This document shows positions 62,934 to 64,000 of a stretch of DNA of 64,000 nt, piece by piece. This DNA comes from Aeromonas sp. FDAARGOS 1405. Lineage in GTDB: Bacteria; Pseudomonadota; Gammaproteobacteria; Enterobacterales; Aeromonadaceae. Made by a program: the position numbers and the translations under genes. Under the pieces are notes generated by a model that did no database searches, had not been told where the DNA came from, and worked only from the letters and a program-made list of their open reading frames with translations. Where the stretch lies: positions 963,501 to 1,027,500 of the forward strand of contig NZ_CP077311.1 of NCBI RefSeq assembly GCF_019048265.1, read 5' to 3'. Every line of letters begins with the position of its first letter. Position 1 is the first letter of the stretch.

Positions 62934-63051
62934 TGCCTGGCAGTGTCCTACTCTCGCATGGCGAATGCCACACTACCATCGGCGCTACCGCGTTTCACTT
63001 CTGAGTTCGGCATGGGATCAGGTGGTTCCACGGCGCTATGGCCGCCAGGCA
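62934..63051 (-). rRNA. rrf: 5S ribosomal RNA
   Basis: On the minus strand it begins TGCCTGGCGGCCATAGCGCC and contains CCATGCCGAACTCAGAAGTG, which is the universal core of gamma-proteobacterial 5S RNA. The 3' end TGCCAGGCA pairs with the 5' end. Ends are placed to about two bases. Confidence 0.97.
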
Positions 63052-63132
63052 AAAATCTTCAATCTGTGAAAGCTGACGTAAGTAGTTCGCTTGGTATTTG
63101 CTACAAGCCTTAGAACACTTCTTGGGTGTTGT

Positions 63133-64000
<868 letters not shown>

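Overview
The window is a stretch of a gamma-proteobacterial chromosome, most likely Aeromonas. The support is a GC-rich core gene set (lptFG, pepA-holC-valS, tyrS, recCBD, sgrR), a Pseudomonas-type secreted lipase with a chaperone-like partner, gamma-type rRNA and tRNA genes, and classical Fur, PHO and Met boxes. The genus call is inference; the gamma-proteobacterial call is firm. No insertion sequence, integrase, CRISPR array or replication origin was recognised.

Layout. 1-1.4 kb: end of a TonB-dependent siderophore receptor and a PepSY membrane protein. 1.6-10 kb: tRNA-Leu, an RDD protein, lptF-lptG (lipopolysaccharide export) divergent from pepA-holC-valS. 10-11.2 kb: a cation exchanger gene behind a yybP-ykoY-type (manganese) riboswitch with a visible helix that would hide its ribosome binding site. 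11.3-17.8 kb: accessory genes (SieB-like protein, AraC/GyrI regulator with an AaaT-like acetyltransferase, GrpB-like protein, a 35-residue Arg-rich small protein, a lipoprotein with 69-bp tandem repeats, a periplasmic binding protein, a LuxR regulator). 18-24 kb: tyrS, lipase and chaperone, a secreted protein, a thioesterase, and sgrR with a divergent 58-codon gene. 24.3-29.6 kb: metY behind Met boxes, a glutathione transferase, an EamA transporter, a DUF2214-like membrane protein and a diguanylate cyclase.

29.8-36.1 kb is a phosphorus-acquisition cluster: a substrate-binding protein, AlkP-superfamily hydrolase, two permeases, ATPase and HAD phosphatase, divergent from a PhnR-like GntR/UTRA regulator. 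Two back-to-back PHO boxes lie between the divergent genes. The set suggests import of a phosphorylated compound and its cytoplasmic hydrolysis under phosphate starvation. An AT-rich 1.3-kb non-coding stretch (36.9-38.2 kb) follows, then an outer-membrane barrel protein, a PAS-GGDEF cyclase, an AraC regulator and a VOC protein.

41.5-43.3 kb is an AT-rich islet: palindromic intergenic repeats, then a two-gene operon (PcfJ-like protein and a one-helix membrane protein) just downstream of the recC-recB-recD operon (43.3-52.4 kb). 52.6-55.3 kb resembles the E. coli yqjF / pirin / yhaJ neighbourhood. 55.4-60.2 kb: two small periplasmic proteins, a two-component pair and a binding-protein/GGDEF fusion. 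60.2-64 kb: a catecholate-type TonB receptor with a Fur box, then the 3' end of an rRNA operon (23S, 5S, tRNA-Asp, terminator), transcribed leftwards and running out of the window.
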